Part shown: positions 1 to 8,705 of the stretch, one piece after another
Position numbering within the stretch: position 1 is the stretch's first letter
How the letters are laid out: each line of letters starts with the position of its first letter
Source: Paenibacillaceae bacterium
GTDB taxonomy: Bacteria > Bacillota > Clostridia > Lachnospirales > Lachnospiraceae
DNA length: 64,000 nucleotides
Reading direction: 5' to 3'
Assembly (NCBI GenBank): GCA_015057705.1
Contig: SVDU01000013.1
Span: 62,001-126,000 of the forward strand
Made by a program: the position numbers and the translations under genes
Notes under the pieces: model-generated
Told to the model about the DNA's origin: nothing
What the model saw: only the letters and a program-made list of their open reading frames with translations
Databases searched by the model: none

Positions 1-925
1 CGAACGTAGCGCAGACAAATACTTTTCTGGCCTTTCTCCGTTTCAGTTCTTTTGCAACATCAAGCATACTTTCGCCAGAGGAAATCATGTCATCAACAAT
101 GATTACATCTTTGCCTTCTACACTGCTTCCCAGGAATTCATGGGCAACAATGGGATTGCGTCCATTGATAATCTGGGTGTAATCACGACGCTTATAGAAC
201 ATACCCATATCCAGTCCCAATACATTGGCAAAGAATACTGCACGTCCCATGCCGCCTTCGTCCGGGCTGATTACCATCATATGTTCGCTGTCAATATCCA
301 GTTCTTTCTCTTCTTTTAACAAGTATTTGATAAACTGGTAAATCGGCTGAACCGTCTCAAAGCCTTTTAACGGAATAGCATTTTGTACTCTGGGGTCATG
401 GGCATCAAAGGTGATAATATTTTCCACACCCATATTCACAAGCTCACGAAGCGCCAATGCGCAGTCAAGAGACTCTCTTCTGGAACGTTTATGCTGACGG
501 CTCTCATATAAGAAAGGCATAATCACATTAATTCGTCTAGGTTTACCTGCTGATGCAGCGATCACACGCTTTAAATCCTGAAAATGATCATCAGGAGACA
601 TGTGGTTGGTCATCCCGCACAGAGAATAGGTCAGGCTGTAGTTACACACGTCGACCATGATATAAAGGTCATCACCTCGCACAGACTGCTGCAGGGTACC
701 TTTTGCCTCTCCGGTTCCGAATCTGGGGGTGCTGGCACCAATGATGTAAGTATCTCTCTGATAGCCGGAAAAAGCGATGGTAGACTTATGTTCACTTTCC
801 CGCTCCTGTCTCCATGACACCAGGTAATCATTTACTTTCTCTCCCAGTTCCTTGCAGCTTTTTAAAGGAATTAAGCCCAATGGTCCAACCGGAATGGTTT
901 CTATCGTTTTCTCTTCGTAAAGCAT
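1..925 (-). CDS. prs: Ribose-phosphate pyrophosphokinase, 3' end outside window
   Basis: Makes PRPP from ribose 5-phosphate and ATP in the cytosol, feeding nucleotide, His, Trp and NAD synthesis. The first 308 codons are visible from an ATG at 925 behind a GGAGGAG ribosome-binding site; the C-terminus lies beyond the left edge. I read the catalytic FDAHDPRVQ segment at about residue 171 and the PRPP-binding loop VIIVDDMISSGES at about 273-287, which sits later than in the ~315-residue class I enzymes and fits the longer form common in Clostridia (family recollection). It is transcribed leftward, as is the next gene. Confidence 0.93.
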   Translation of the reverse strand, partial: MLYEEKTIETIPVGPLGLIPLKSCKELGEKVNDYLVSWRQERESEHKSTIAFSGYQRDTYIIGASTPRFGTGEAKGTLQQSVRGDDLYIMVDVCNYSLTYSLCGMTNHMSPDDHFQDLKRVIAASAGKPRRINVIMPFLYESRQHKRSRRESLDCALALRELVNMGVENIITFDAHDPRVQNAIPLKGFETVQPIYQFIKYLLKEEKELDIDSEHMMVISPDEGGMGRAVFFANVLGLDMGMFYKRRDYTQIINGRNPIVAHEFLGSSVEGKDVIIVDDMISSGESMLDVAKELKRRKARKVFVCATF

Positions 926-1086
926 TTGTTTCTCCTCCAACGTGTCCTTATGCAATGCAACGGTTCTTTTATAACATTATGTGCCTCTTTAGTCAAGTCA
1001 ATCAGAAGATTTGCCCCTAATTTCTAAAATATCTACTTTATTTATTCAACCTTTTACCATTTATACCAAAACTTAGAAATAAGAAC

Positions 1087-1112
1087 AGCTTCATCCAATA
1101 AATGGAGAAGCT
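1087..1112 (-). terminator. Weak hairpin downstream of the GntR gene
   Basis: AGCTTC and GAAGCT arms with extra inner pairs (TCCA/TGGA) form a hairpin 23 bases after the GntR stop. Read on the minus strand it is followed only by an interrupted T-rich stretch, so termination is plausible but weak. Confidence 0.4.
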
Positions 1113-1134
1113 ATTCCTATACTTATGTCATCAA

Positions 1135-1872
1135 CTAGCCTTTTACCAGACCTCCCAGGAAATCATCACCAAAGATCCTCATCTTACCCTTTTTGGGCAA
1201 AGCTTCAAATAATTCCGGGTACTGTTCCCCAATTTTAATGGCGTTATCGTCAATATCAAGCAGATGCTGGCTTGCAATATGAATCAGAGACTCCTCGTCC
1301 TTCTTTCTAATTGCCTCAATCATTTGACGATGTTCAGAAAGCACGCTTTCCTCATGAGTGGTATCCACACAGATCAGCTGTCGAAGACGCTGGTAATTGC
1401 CCGCATCGCCCCAAATAAGTTCCGCACAATACTGCTTATCCGTTGCAGCAAAAAAATACTTATGGAATTCGTCATCCAGAGACAAAAAAGCCCTGGTGTC
1501 TTTATCCTTAATGGCTTTTTCCTGCTGTTCAATCAGACTGTTTAAATCCGAAATATGTTTTCTTGTATAATTATCAACAAACTCTTTTAAAACGTTTATC
1601 TCAACGCTGTACCTGATATATTGTTCTTTCTGTGCCTTTTCCAGATTGATTTTTGAAATCATTATGCCTTTTTGGGGAAGAGTCATGATAAGCCCTTCTC
1701 TTTCCAGACGAATTAAAGCATCACGTACCGGAGAGCGGCTTACATTCATTTCCTGTGCAAGATCATTGATGGTAAGAATGACTCCCGGCCGAATCCGCAT
1801 TTCGATAATGCTATTGCCAAGTTCACTATAAATATTATCTGCAGTAGTTTTCTTTTCGGGTTTATTCAGCAA
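1135..1872 (-). CDS. GntR family transcriptional regulator, FCD (FadR-like) type
   Basis: A 245-residue DNA-binding repressor/activator. Residues ~10-75 form the GntR winged helix (INDLAQEMNVSRSPVRDAL, then RLEREGLI); residues ~85-215 form an all-helical FCD ligand domain with the expected metal-binding pattern D-x3-H (LDDEFHKYF), HRQMIEAI and HLLDI. The start is TTG at 1872, seven bases after GGAGG; no ATG fits as well. It follows the HExxH gene by 86 bases on the same strand, so it is probably the local regulator of the permease/hydantoinase genes upstream. FCD regulators usually sense small organic acids or related metabolites; the ligand here is unknown. Confidence 0.9.
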   Translation of the reverse strand: MLNKPEKKTTADNIYSELGNSIIEMRIRPGVILTINDLAQEMNVSRSPVRDALIRLEREGLIMTLPQKGIMISKINLEKAQKEQYIRYSVEINVLKEFVDNYTRKHISDLNSLIEQQEKAIKDKDTRAFLSLDDEFHKYFFAATDKQYCAELIWGDAGNYQRLRQLICVDTTHEESVLSEHRQMIEAIRKKDEESLIHIASQHLLDIDDNAIKIGEQYPELFEALPKKGKMRIFGDDFLGGLVKG

Positions 1873-1917
1873 CAGATGTCCTCCTTTTCTATCTTTACTA
1901 TAATTAGGCGTATTTTT

Positions 1918-1929
1918 ACTAATATATTA
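1918..1929. promoter_or_regulatory. Candidate operator upstream of the GntR gene
   Basis: ACTAATATATTA, containing the perfect palindrome TAATATATTA (1920-1929), lies 45 bases upstream of the GntR start. The identical 12-mer occurs at 6111-6122 in front of the permease that heads the cluster. Shared placement suggests a binding site for the GntR protein; both sites are AT-rich, so chance is possible. Confidence 0.35.
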
Positions 1930-1958
1930 ATATACCACATTTGGGGAGAAACGTCAAA

Positions 1959-2594
1959 TTAATTAAGAATGTCATCACTTAAAGCCATGTCAAGTAACCG
2001 TTCATATACGCATGGGTGACAGTCTGATTGGCTCATAAGCCTGGAGAATTCAACTGCCGCTACTTCACTGGCAGCAATGCAGCTGGTATGATAGAAAAAC
2101 ACCCAAAAAAACCGCTTTTTTATCATTCTGGAAGCGGTATATATCTCAGGTGTTATGGTTTCGATATGATGGAATATCTCGTGATACATTGCGATCTGTC
2201 TCATCTCTTCCTCTGCAAACATATCACAAAGATCATTCTGTACAATAAACTCATGAACTTTGTTAAGAGCTTTATGCTGGAGTACAATCGTTTTTTCTGA
2301 AGGGAGATAAAGGGCGATATATCTTTGAATCTCATACTGTTCATAGAAATATCGGTGCTCCACCTCTAAGGAAAGCCGCGCCGGCCATTCCTCAGGGGAA
2401 CAGCCAGCGTAAGCTTTCATGTATTTCTTATACATAACTACAGCAGTCTCAATACTTTTTTCTATTATTTCCTCTTTGCTTTCCTGCGCAAGAGCTGAAG
2501 CGGGTACATATTTATTAAAGGTATATTCCCTCCAGAACTTATCCGGCCGGCTTATATCTTCTAATAACTGCTTTCTTTTTTCATTACAAATCAT
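1959..2594 (-). CDS. HExxH putative zinc-metalloprotease-like protein
   Basis: A 211-residue soluble protein I cannot assign to a named family. It carries a zincin-type motif, MYHEIFHHIE, at about residue 136-145, and further on SEVAAVEFSRLM at about 178-189. A downstream Glu in an E-x2-A-x2-F-x3-L setting is how ImmA/IrrE-type minimal zincins supply the third metal ligand, so I infer a related fold; no transmembrane segment or signal peptide is visible. Its start overlaps the end of the hydantoinase gene by 11 bases, implying translational coupling, and the GntR gene follows. A protease in a hydantoinase operon is unexpected; it could instead be a metal-dependent hydrolase of another kind. 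Confidence 0.65.
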   Translation of the reverse strand: MICNEKRKQLLEDISRPDKFWREYTFNKYVPASALAQESKEEIIEKSIETAVVMYKKYMKAYAGCSPEEWPARLSLEVEHRYFYEQYEIQRYIALYLPSEKTIVLQHKALNKVHEFIVQNDLCDMFAEEEMRQIAMYHEIFHHIETITPEIYTASRMIKKRFFWVFFYHTSCIAASEVAAVEFSRLMSQSDCHPCVYERLLDMALSDDILN

Positions 2595-4710
2595 TTTTGG
2601 CTACCACCAGAATGCACTCTTCATCCGGCTCCCGGTCACAAAGCTCTGCTTCTATCAGACCGGCAACCTGAACAAGTTCCGGCACTCCGGAATAATCAAG
2701 CATCTTGCTTCCTGCAACCACATACACATCTGGATTGATCCGTACCTCTCCTGCAAAGCTGCTGGTTTGATCCCAGATTCCTTTTAACTCCTCCGGAGCT
2801 GATTTTACTGTGGTCTTCATGACATTGCCATTTCTTCTTTGTACCTTAATGAACCCTTTTTTATCAATAACTCTAAGTGCCTGATCTCCATTATTTTTAA
2901 CGGTCATAATAAAGAAGCCGCTGGTTGCTGCCCTCATGGTCACATTGCTTTTTTCTACTCCCACGGATTGAGCTCCTATTTCCACAGCCTCTTCCTCTTG
3001 ACAGTTTTTCATTAAGTCCGTTGTTTTTACCTCTGTGGAACCCATTGCAATTGCAGTAACCTTTTGAGACTGCTCATCAATCTCTACATAAACTTCAATG
3101 GTATCTTCCACTGCGCCGCTGCTCATAGCAAGTTCTTTTGCTTCCTTTTTCAATTCCGCAATGTCCTTCGCTGTGGGGTTAGGAATTGTTCTTTCTACCA
3201 TTTCCCGAACCATTGCAAGCGCGACTCCAATAGAGGAAATAACATCGGCATGCTCTGGAATCTGATATTGAAAATCCATCGTTTGGGCCGTAAATGTAAG
3301 AAGTGTTCCTGCACCTCCTCCTGCACCTACCAGCACCACTTGATCTCGCTCCAGTTTATACTTTGCAATGAGATCTTCAATAACGGGCTGAATCTTTTCA
3401 CAGGCTTTTGTTAATATAGACCTTGCGGCTTCCTCCACCGTCAGGTTTACTTCCTCTGCCAGCAGCTTCATGGCTTTCAGGCTGGATTCATAATTCCCCT
3501 GAGCATAGTCGCCTTCCTTTAAAATACCAAGGACATTGGCTGCACATGTATTTGTGATCGTAACGCTTTCCCCGTTATTTAATCGGATTGCCACATAGTC
3601 TTTTGGATCATTGCTGCGAGGCTGCATGTAATATAGCTTTGCTCCATCAAACAGTTCTGGCGGAGTAAACGCTGCATATCCCATATTGGCAATGTGAGCA
3701 CTTCTCGGCCCCACATCTACAATCTTTCCTTTACAGGCACGTACCATGCTGCCTCCTGCTACGCCTAAGACCCGTACATCAAGAGAGTTTACATACGTTC
3801 TATGCCCGCCGATAATCGAGTAATCTACCGAAGGACGTCCATTTTTAATAACACCAATATTGGTGGAGGTTCCACCAACCTCAAAGTAGATGCCATTGGA
3901 AGCTCTTAAATACATAAGAGCGCCAATTACACTGGCAGCCGGTCCGGAAAGCATGGTTAAAATAGGGCGTTTTTTCATCTCCTCGATTTCCATAACTCCC
4001 CCATCCCCTCTCATGATCATAAGAGGTACTGCCACACCGGTGCTTCTTACACTTGACTCCGTGCTGGTAGCTGTTTCAAGCATTTTGGGGAGGATGCTGG
4101 CATTTAATGCGGCGGTTCTGGTACGTGTTGTCAGACCATACAGCTTTGTAATATCAGAAGCAAGTGTACAGGGCTTTCCCTGACTCTCAGCTTCCTTTGC
4201 TACCTCCTTCTCTTCCGTAAGATCGTCCACTCCAAAGGCCTTACTGGCAACGATTACTCTGGCGCCCTCCTTGATCAGAGCATTTACTTTCTCTTTTATG
4301 GCTTCCTGGGTCATATCTTTGCTCCGGATAAACTCATTGCTTATCTCAATGAATTTCCCTGTCCCCAAATCGATATTTTCAATATGTGTCTGTTTCTTTG
4401 CCATCATGCTCTCTAAGAAGCCTTTTCCAATACCAATAACGCCCACTTTGGCAACATCACCCTCCAAAAGTGCATTGGTGGCCTGTGTTGTGCTATGTGC
4501 AATAAATATCACTTCGTCCGGCTTGATATCATTTTCCATCAGACATTTTTCAAAAGCCTCCACGACTCCTTTTGCAACTCCGCTTTCGTGGAAATGAGTC
4601 GTCATAACAATACCCTTGCCTACTATCTGGTTTGTATCATTGTCAATGGCAACTGCCTTAGTATGAGTACCGCCAACATCGATTCCTATACGAATTGATC
4701 GTCTGCTCAT
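2584..4710 (-). CDS. Hydantoinase/oxoprolinase family protein (HyuA-like)
   Basis: A 708-residue member of the ASKHA ATPase superfamily that couples ATP hydrolysis to opening or carboxylating small cyclic or keto substrates (5-oxoproline, N-methylhydantoin or acetone in characterised relatives). The N-terminal phosphate loop is GIDVGGTHTKAVAID (residues 9-23), a second ATPase motif is EVGGTSTNIGV (~277-287), and a glycine-rich VGAGGGAGTL sits near 470. No HyuB-type partner is present, and ~700 residues is typical of the shorter single-subunit forms in Clostridia. It lies 39 bases after the permease gene and overlaps the HExxH gene. The substrate cannot be told from sequence; import by the adjacent permease is inferred. 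Confidence 0.85.
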   Translation of the reverse strand: MSRRSIRIGIDVGGTHTKAVAIDNDTNQIVGKGIVMTTHFHESGVAKGVVEAFEKCLMENDIKPDEVIFIAHSTTQATNALLEGDVAKVGVIGIGKGFLESMMAKKQTHIENIDLGTGKFIEISNEFIRSKDMTQEAIKEKVNALIKEGARVIVASKAFGVDDLTEEKEVAKEAESQGKPCTLASDITKLYGLTTRTRTAALNASILPKMLETATSTESSVRSTGVAVPLMIMRGDGGVMEIEEMKKRPILTMLSGPAASVIGALMYLRASNGIYFEVGGTSTNIGVIKNGRPSVDYSIIGGHRTYVNSLDVRVLGVAGGSMVRACKGKIVDVGPRSAHIANMGYAAFTPPELFDGAKLYYMQPRSNDPKDYVAIRLNNGESVTITNTCAANVLGILKEGDYAQGNYESSLKAMKLLAEEVNLTVEEAARSILTKACEKIQPVIEDLIAKYKLERDQVVLVGAGGGAGTLLTFTAQTMDFQYQIPEHADVISSIGVALAMVREMVERTIPNPTAKDIAELKKEAKELAMSSGAVEDTIEVYVEIDEQSQKVTAIAMGSTEVKTTDLMKNCQEEEAVEIGAQSVGVEKSNVTMRAATSGFFIMTVKNNGDQALRVIDKKGFIKVQRRNGNVMKTTVKSAPEELKGIWDQTSSFAGEVRINPDVYVVAGSKMLDYSGVPELVQVAGLIEAELCDREPDEECILVVAKNDL

Positions 4711-4749
4711 TTGTCCTCCTAATCTAACTGCTTTATTTCAACTGCTGAA

Positions 4750-6036
4750 TTATCTTGCTATAATCATATACCCTGCCAATAAATTAGCCGCAAAAATCAG
4801 CCAGGACCAGGGGAAGTTCGTGCGAATATAAGTTTTGGGTTCCAGCTTTGCATAACTAATTCCCCACATACTCCAAGACTGAGTAGGGCAGGAGTTTGCA
4901 ACAATTGCAACTGGCGGCACCAAAAACAGAATAAATAAGAATGATTCCGGGAAAAATCCAGTGGCCTGTAAAATAGCAAGTGTAGCCGCACCAGAACCAA
5001 ATACCATAAGAGGTCCTCTGAAAAGTCCCAAAGGCGCACAAATTATAAATACGATTAAGATAATAATGGCCGACTGAGGAATGACTCCGCCTAGAAGCTC
5101 ACTAAGAATGGGAGCTACCTGTTTTGCTGCTGTACTGAAAATATTAACACCATAAAGCATACCAATGAGAAGACCTACATCAGCAATTCCGTCGTACAGA
5201 GTTTTTTGTACCTTTTCAATTGCCAGCTTATAGCTTGTCATATTTCTGGTAAGAAGAAGTCCAAAGAAAATTCCGATGAGGAAAGCTGGAACTGGTTTCC
5301 ACTTAAATATTGCCACCATTAGAATCGGCAAAAAGGGAACAATTGCCGCAACTGCCGGAATTTGCTGCACAGACCCTGAATTCATCACCGCCCAGGCACG
5401 GACCTTTCCCTGACCGCTTTTTCTAAAATGATAGATAATAAATACGAGCATGACAATTACATGGATAATGGTAGCAATTACTGCAAATTTCAAATATACG
5501 TTATCGTAAGTCATATTGGGAAACAGAGCAAGAAGCTGATTTACATACCCAAGATTTAAGTACATTCCTCCTGCAACGGACATCATATAGGCACCTACTG
5601 CTACACGTTTCTCAACCCCAAGAGAAAACAGGATAGGAAGTACTATCATACCGATTGCCATTACAGAACCTACACCAAATGCACTTGTAAAAATAAGAGT
5701 ACAGACAAGAGATACTAAAATAGTTGTTACAAGCGGCTTGTCTCCAGCCATCTCCACCGTCTTTTTAATAATAAAACCAGCGATTCCTGTATCTACAATT
5801 ACCCTGCCAAACCAGCTTCCAAAGACAATAATAGCTATAGTTGGTCCGTAACTTTCCACGGACGACTGAAACACAGTATCTATTACAGTCCGATATGGCA
5901 CCCGTCCCACAAGACACCAGATCAGTGCCATAAAAACGAATCCAACTAGCAGGTTTCCCCCCTTCATACAGTAACCAATAAGTCCTGCAAACGATACGAG
6001 TAGTAAAATACCCGCCACAATAACATAAAGACTCAT
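4750..6036 (-). CDS. Polytopic membrane permease, ion-transporter superfamily-like
   Basis: A 428-residue, very hydrophobic protein with roughly 11-12 membrane segments and two similar halves, and no ATPase or PTS motifs. The pattern resembles secondary carriers of the ion-transporter (CitMHS/GntP/DASS-like) superfamily, but I do not recognise the exact family. Glycine/alanine-rich hairpin regions (TSAFGVGSVMAIG; then NSCPTQSWSMWG near the C-terminus) are the kind that bind substrate in such carriers. It is the first gene of the cluster, with ribosome-binding site GGAGGAAGTGT directly before the ATG. The likely cargo is the hydantoinase substrate (inference from gene order). Confidence 0.7.
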   Translation of the reverse strand: MSLYVIVAGILLLVSFAGLIGYCMKGGNLLVGFVFMALIWCLVGRVPYRTVIDTVFQSSVESYGPTIAIIVFGSWFGRVIVDTGIAGFIIKKTVEMAGDKPLVTTILVSLVCTLIFTSAFGVGSVMAIGMIVLPILFSLGVEKRVAVGAYMMSVAGGMYLNLGYVNQLLALFPNMTYDNVYLKFAVIATIIHVIVMLVFIIYHFRKSGQGKVRAWAVMNSGSVQQIPAVAAIVPFLPILMVAIFKWKPVPAFLIGIFFGLLLTRNMTSYKLAIEKVQKTLYDGIADVGLLIGMLYGVNIFSTAAKQVAPILSELLGGVIPQSAIIILIVFIICAPLGLFRGPLMVFGSGAATLAILQATGFFPESFLFILFLVPPVAIVANSCPTQSWSMWGISYAKLEPKTYIRTNFPWSWLIFAANLLAGYMIIAR

Positions 6037-6110
6037 ACACTTCCTCCTTCTACAAGATATGATTAGTAGTTAAGCCTGCACAAAAAAATTACCTCGCCTT
6101 GATCTGTGCG

Positions 6111-6139
6111 ACTAATATATTACTCACATTAGTATACTA
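6111..6139 (-). promoter_or_regulatory. Promoter/operator region of the permease-hydantoinase operon
   Basis: Part of a 333-base gene-free interval (6037-6369). It holds ACTAATATATTA (6111-6122, identical to 1918-1929) and the perfect palindrome TAGTATACTA (6130-6139). On the minus strand the latter contains a TATACT -10-like hexamer with TAGACT 16 bases upstream as a poor -35. An operator overlapping the -10 would suit repression by the GntR protein. The rest of the interval is the dnaC terminator and AT-rich sequence. Confidence 0.4.
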
Positions 6140-6279
6140 CCATTTCATACCAAGTCTATTGATAAAATAGCCGAAAAGGGACAAATTATTTTGTCTATTT
6201 TTCCTACAGAGAGAAGTAATATATTACAGGAGCTGATCTTGCAAAAAAATGTAAACTATTCTTTAAAGTAAAAAATGTA

Positions 6280-6309
6280 CCTTGAACCGGCTCATAAAGC
6301 CGTTTCAGG
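6280..6309 (-). terminator. Intrinsic terminator after dnaC
   Basis: Read on the minus strand, CCTGAAACGGCT and AGCCGGTTCAAGG pair around a TTATG loop, with a TTTTTT run shortly after. It ends the dnaD-dnaC transcript 60 bases past the dnaC stop. Confidence 0.75.
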
Positions 6310-6369
6310 GCACACCTTTATTTTCTTATAAAGTCATTCTATTGTTATCTCTGATTTATCATAGATCCC

Positions 6370-7374
6370 TTAGTATCGGCCATTAATAGCTCCAGCCTTC
6401 TTCTTAATTCTGATATCATCTCCATATAAAGGAATTACCGTATATCGGCTGATCAGCCTGGAAGTAACACGTTCAGTATATCGATCCCTCAGTTCATTAA
6501 TGGAATGATTGGTAGATATAATGGTTGACTTTGAAGAATTAAGCCGCTCGTTAATACAGTAAAATAGTTCGGAAGAGGTAAAACTGTTATTTAACTCTGT
6601 TCCCAGATCATCAATGATTAAAAGATCACAGTCCAGAATGTACTGATACATTCCTTTCATATCGTCTTCATCCTGATAATCAAACCGGTTTTTGGAAAAT
6701 ACCTCAAAGAGATCGTTAGCGGATAAATAGATCACGGAGTAAAACTTATCGATCAGCTCTTTGGCAATACAATTGGTTAAAAATGTCTTTCCTACTCCTG
6801 TAGGACCTGTAAACAACAAATTTCCATGTTCATTCGGCAGGTTTTTTACAAAACTGCGGCAGGTTTCCGTTACCTGCATCATATACTGCTTCACTGTCCG
6901 GTTTAAAACCGGCATTACTTTTGTATCATCAAAATATTCATAAGAAAATGTATTAAAATTCTCCACTGCAATGATCTGCTCAATGTTGGATTGTGCGTAT
7001 AAATATTTCATCTCTGACTGTCGGAAACAGTGGCACTTTATGCCTTCGGAATACCCCGTATCTTTACAGTCCGCACACAGGTACTGCATCTCCATAAAAT
7101 CAACGGTATATCCGGCAGACTTTAAAAGAACCGCCTTTTGTTCCCTCAGATCTGCAATTTCCTCTCTCAGCTCTTTTAAGGCTTGTTTATCCCCATCCAA
7201 AAGCCTGCGGGCGCAGGAGACTGCTTTTGTACTGATGGAATCATCAAGTTCCTTTATCACAGGTATTTTATTATATACTTGCGCAATCCGCTTTTCCTGT
7301 TCATGCCGGTTCTTTAACTGCTGCTGTCCGTAAGCCCGCATGATGGCATCATACTGTGAATTGCTCAGTGCCAT
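6370..7374 (-). CDS. dnaC: DnaC/DnaI-type helicase loader ATPase
   Basis: A 334-residue AAA+ ATPase that loads the replicative helicase at origins or stalled forks. Walker A is FTGPTGVGKTFL at ~190-201 and Walker B is LLIIDDLGTE at ~252-261, with a sensor-1 segment TIISTNHS near 285. Before the AAA+ core is a cysteine cluster CADCKDTG...CHC (~98-114), like the zinc-binding N-terminal domain of DnaI. The gene follows dnaD by 33 bases, the usual Firmicute arrangement for phage-type and chromosomal loader pairs. The intact operon next to murC suggests a chromosomal gene rather than a prophage one. Confidence 0.9.
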   Translation of the reverse strand: MALSNSQYDAIMRAYGQQQLKNRHEQEKRIAQVYNKIPVIKELDDSISTKAVSCARRLLDGDKQALKELREEIADLREQKAVLLKSAGYTVDFMEMQYLCADCKDTGYSEGIKCHCFRQSEMKYLYAQSNIEQIIAVENFNTFSYEYFDDTKVMPVLNRTVKQYMMQVTETCRSFVKNLPNEHGNLLFTGPTGVGKTFLTNCIAKELIDKFYSVIYLSANDLFEVFSKNRFDYQDEDDMKGMYQYILDCDLLIIDDLGTELNNSFTSSELFYCINERLNSSKSTIISTNHSINELRDRYTERVTSRLISRYTVIPLYGDDIRIKKKAGAINGRY

Positions 7375-7407
7375 AATTACCTCCGTTTCTATTGTGCTTA
7401 TCTATCG

Positions 7408-8442
7408 TTACTTAAACTCTGTCAGCTGTTCAAGAATAAGAGCATCATAATCAATCTCTCTTTGAGGAAAGTTCTGAAACTGGTTCTGTCCGTTCTTCCC
7501 TTTTGCGCCGGCTGATGCCTTCGTACCTTTATCTCCGCTGCTTTTTTTCCGGTCTGCGTGCTGCTCGTCCAGTTTTCGTATGTCCTCCATCGTACGGGCT
7601 CCTGCTTTCTTCCAACCTTCTATAATCTTGTCCGTATAAGGAAAACTGGGAGAATGTGTCGCAGTCAGAGTCCTGCTGCAGGCCTCAATAACCAGCTCTT
7701 TGGTAAATCCGTAAGTACGGAACCACTTATCCATGTATTCCCGTTCTGAATCTCCGGGATTACGGTCGCTCAGCCCAAATGCTCTCATGACTGCAAAGGA
7801 ATCCTTAGAAAATGTAAGTGCATTATTCTTAGCGTCATCAACTGTCTTAAAACCCTTTTCGTGCCAGCTAATTGCCACTGTCTCGATATATCGAATGCTG
7901 GTATGACCACCCTGTACACAATATTCCACAACATACTCTAAAAGCTCTGCAGGCATATGAAGACCATCATACAGATACGCAAATACCTCACATTCTCTCT
8001 GAGTGAAAACTTTATTCATATATTTTTGGGCAATATAAAGCAATTGAGAAAAATCCTCATCTCCTGCCAGCCCGCTGATCTGATCGGGAGTGTAGGATTT
8101 TCTGCTTGCAGATGGTACAGATATCTCCTTTTTCACTGCTTCTGCCGGGCGCCCGGAACATGCAGTCTCCGAAACAGCCGGAGAAACCTCCGGTTTTGAG
8201 ACTGCCGCCTCGCTTAATACTCCCGCTTTTTTCCAATAGGATAAGGCACGGGCTACATCTGCCTCTGTATGGTTTAAGGCATCAGCAATCATGGAAACAG
8301 TAACCTCTTCCCCTTCATGACGCATCAGAAACAGATATTCTTTTATGTATTCACCATTGGCCGAAGCCATAAAATCGTCTATGAATTGATTAGATATTAT
8401 CGTACCATTGATCTTAAAACTGCTCTTAAAGTTCACCGCCAT
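7408..8442 (-). CDS. dnaD: DnaD domain replication initiation protein
   Basis: A 344-residue protein of the DnaD/DnaB primosome family, which remodels DNA and helps recruit the DnaC-type loader. Residues ~25-75 form a winged helix (EVTVSMIADALNHTEADVARALSYWKK in part); two DnaD-like C-terminal helical repeats follow at ~135-205 and ~220-300, the second with the YMDKWFRTYGF segment resembling the family YxxxWxxxxGF motif. A polar linker of ~35 residues (100-133) separates the parts. Ribosome-binding site AAGGTGAGGTT precedes the ATG. Its upstream region is packed with DnaA boxes, so expression may follow DnaA activity (inference). Confidence 0.85.
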   Translation of the reverse strand: MAVNFKSSFKINGTIISNQFIDDFMASANGEYIKEYLFLMRHEGEEVTVSMIADALNHTEADVARALSYWKKAGVLSEAAVSKPEVSPAVSETACSGRPAEAVKKEISVPSASRKSYTPDQISGLAGDEDFSQLLYIAQKYMNKVFTQRECEVFAYLYDGLHMPAELLEYVVEYCVQGGHTSIRYIETVAISWHEKGFKTVDDAKNNALTFSKDSFAVMRAFGLSDRNPGDSEREYMDKWFRTYGFTKELVIEACSRTLTATHSPSFPYTDKIIEGWKKAGARTMEDIRKLDEQHADRKKSSGDKGTKASAGAKGKNGQNQFQNFPQREIDYDALILEQLTEFK

Positions 8443-8505
8443 AACCTCACCTTTTTATCATGTTCCTATCATACCACAGGTCTTTCCAAAAGAAAATAGG
8501 GGCAG

Positions 8506-8578
8506 TTATCCACTAAATCAATTGTGGATATTGTGGATAATGTGGAAACCAAGTATACATAATCTTAGTTTATCCACT
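8506..8578. promoter_or_regulatory. DnaA-box cluster upstream of dnaD
   Basis: Against the 9-mer TTATCCACA I find: 8506-8514 forward with one mismatch; 8523-8531 reverse with one mismatch; 8532-8540 reverse, perfect; 8541-8549 reverse with two mismatches; 8570-8578 forward with one mismatch. Three reverse boxes abut without spacers. Two more perfect reverse boxes (8688-8696 and 8697-8705) lie at the murC end, separated by an AT-rich stretch. DnaA binding here is inferred from the motif. Confidence 0.75.
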
Positions 8579-8644
8579 ATGATCCTGTTGAATTGCTGAT
8601 AAAATCGAGATTTTCTAAATTGTGAGACGATAATTTATGTAAAT

Positions 8645-8694
8645 TAAAAAATCCACATAGTTTCTTAACATAAAATGTTGAAAACTATGTGGAT
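8645..8694 (-). terminator. Intrinsic terminator of murC, built from DnaA-box-like arms
   Basis: ATCCACATAGTTT (8651-8663) and AAACTATGTGGAT (8682-8694) are perfect complements, with more pairing inside (TTAACAT/ATGTTGA). Read on the minus strand the stem is followed at once by TTTTTT (8650-8645). It closes the murC transcript 12 bases after the stop codon. Confidence 0.8.
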
Positions 8695-8705
8695 AATGTG
8701 GATAA

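Noticed and set aside
8506-8705. The true chromosomal origin (oriC)
   Set aside because: No dnaA, dnaN or rpmH gene adjoins, which normally flank oriC in this group; the cluster is better seen as a regulatory or titration site.
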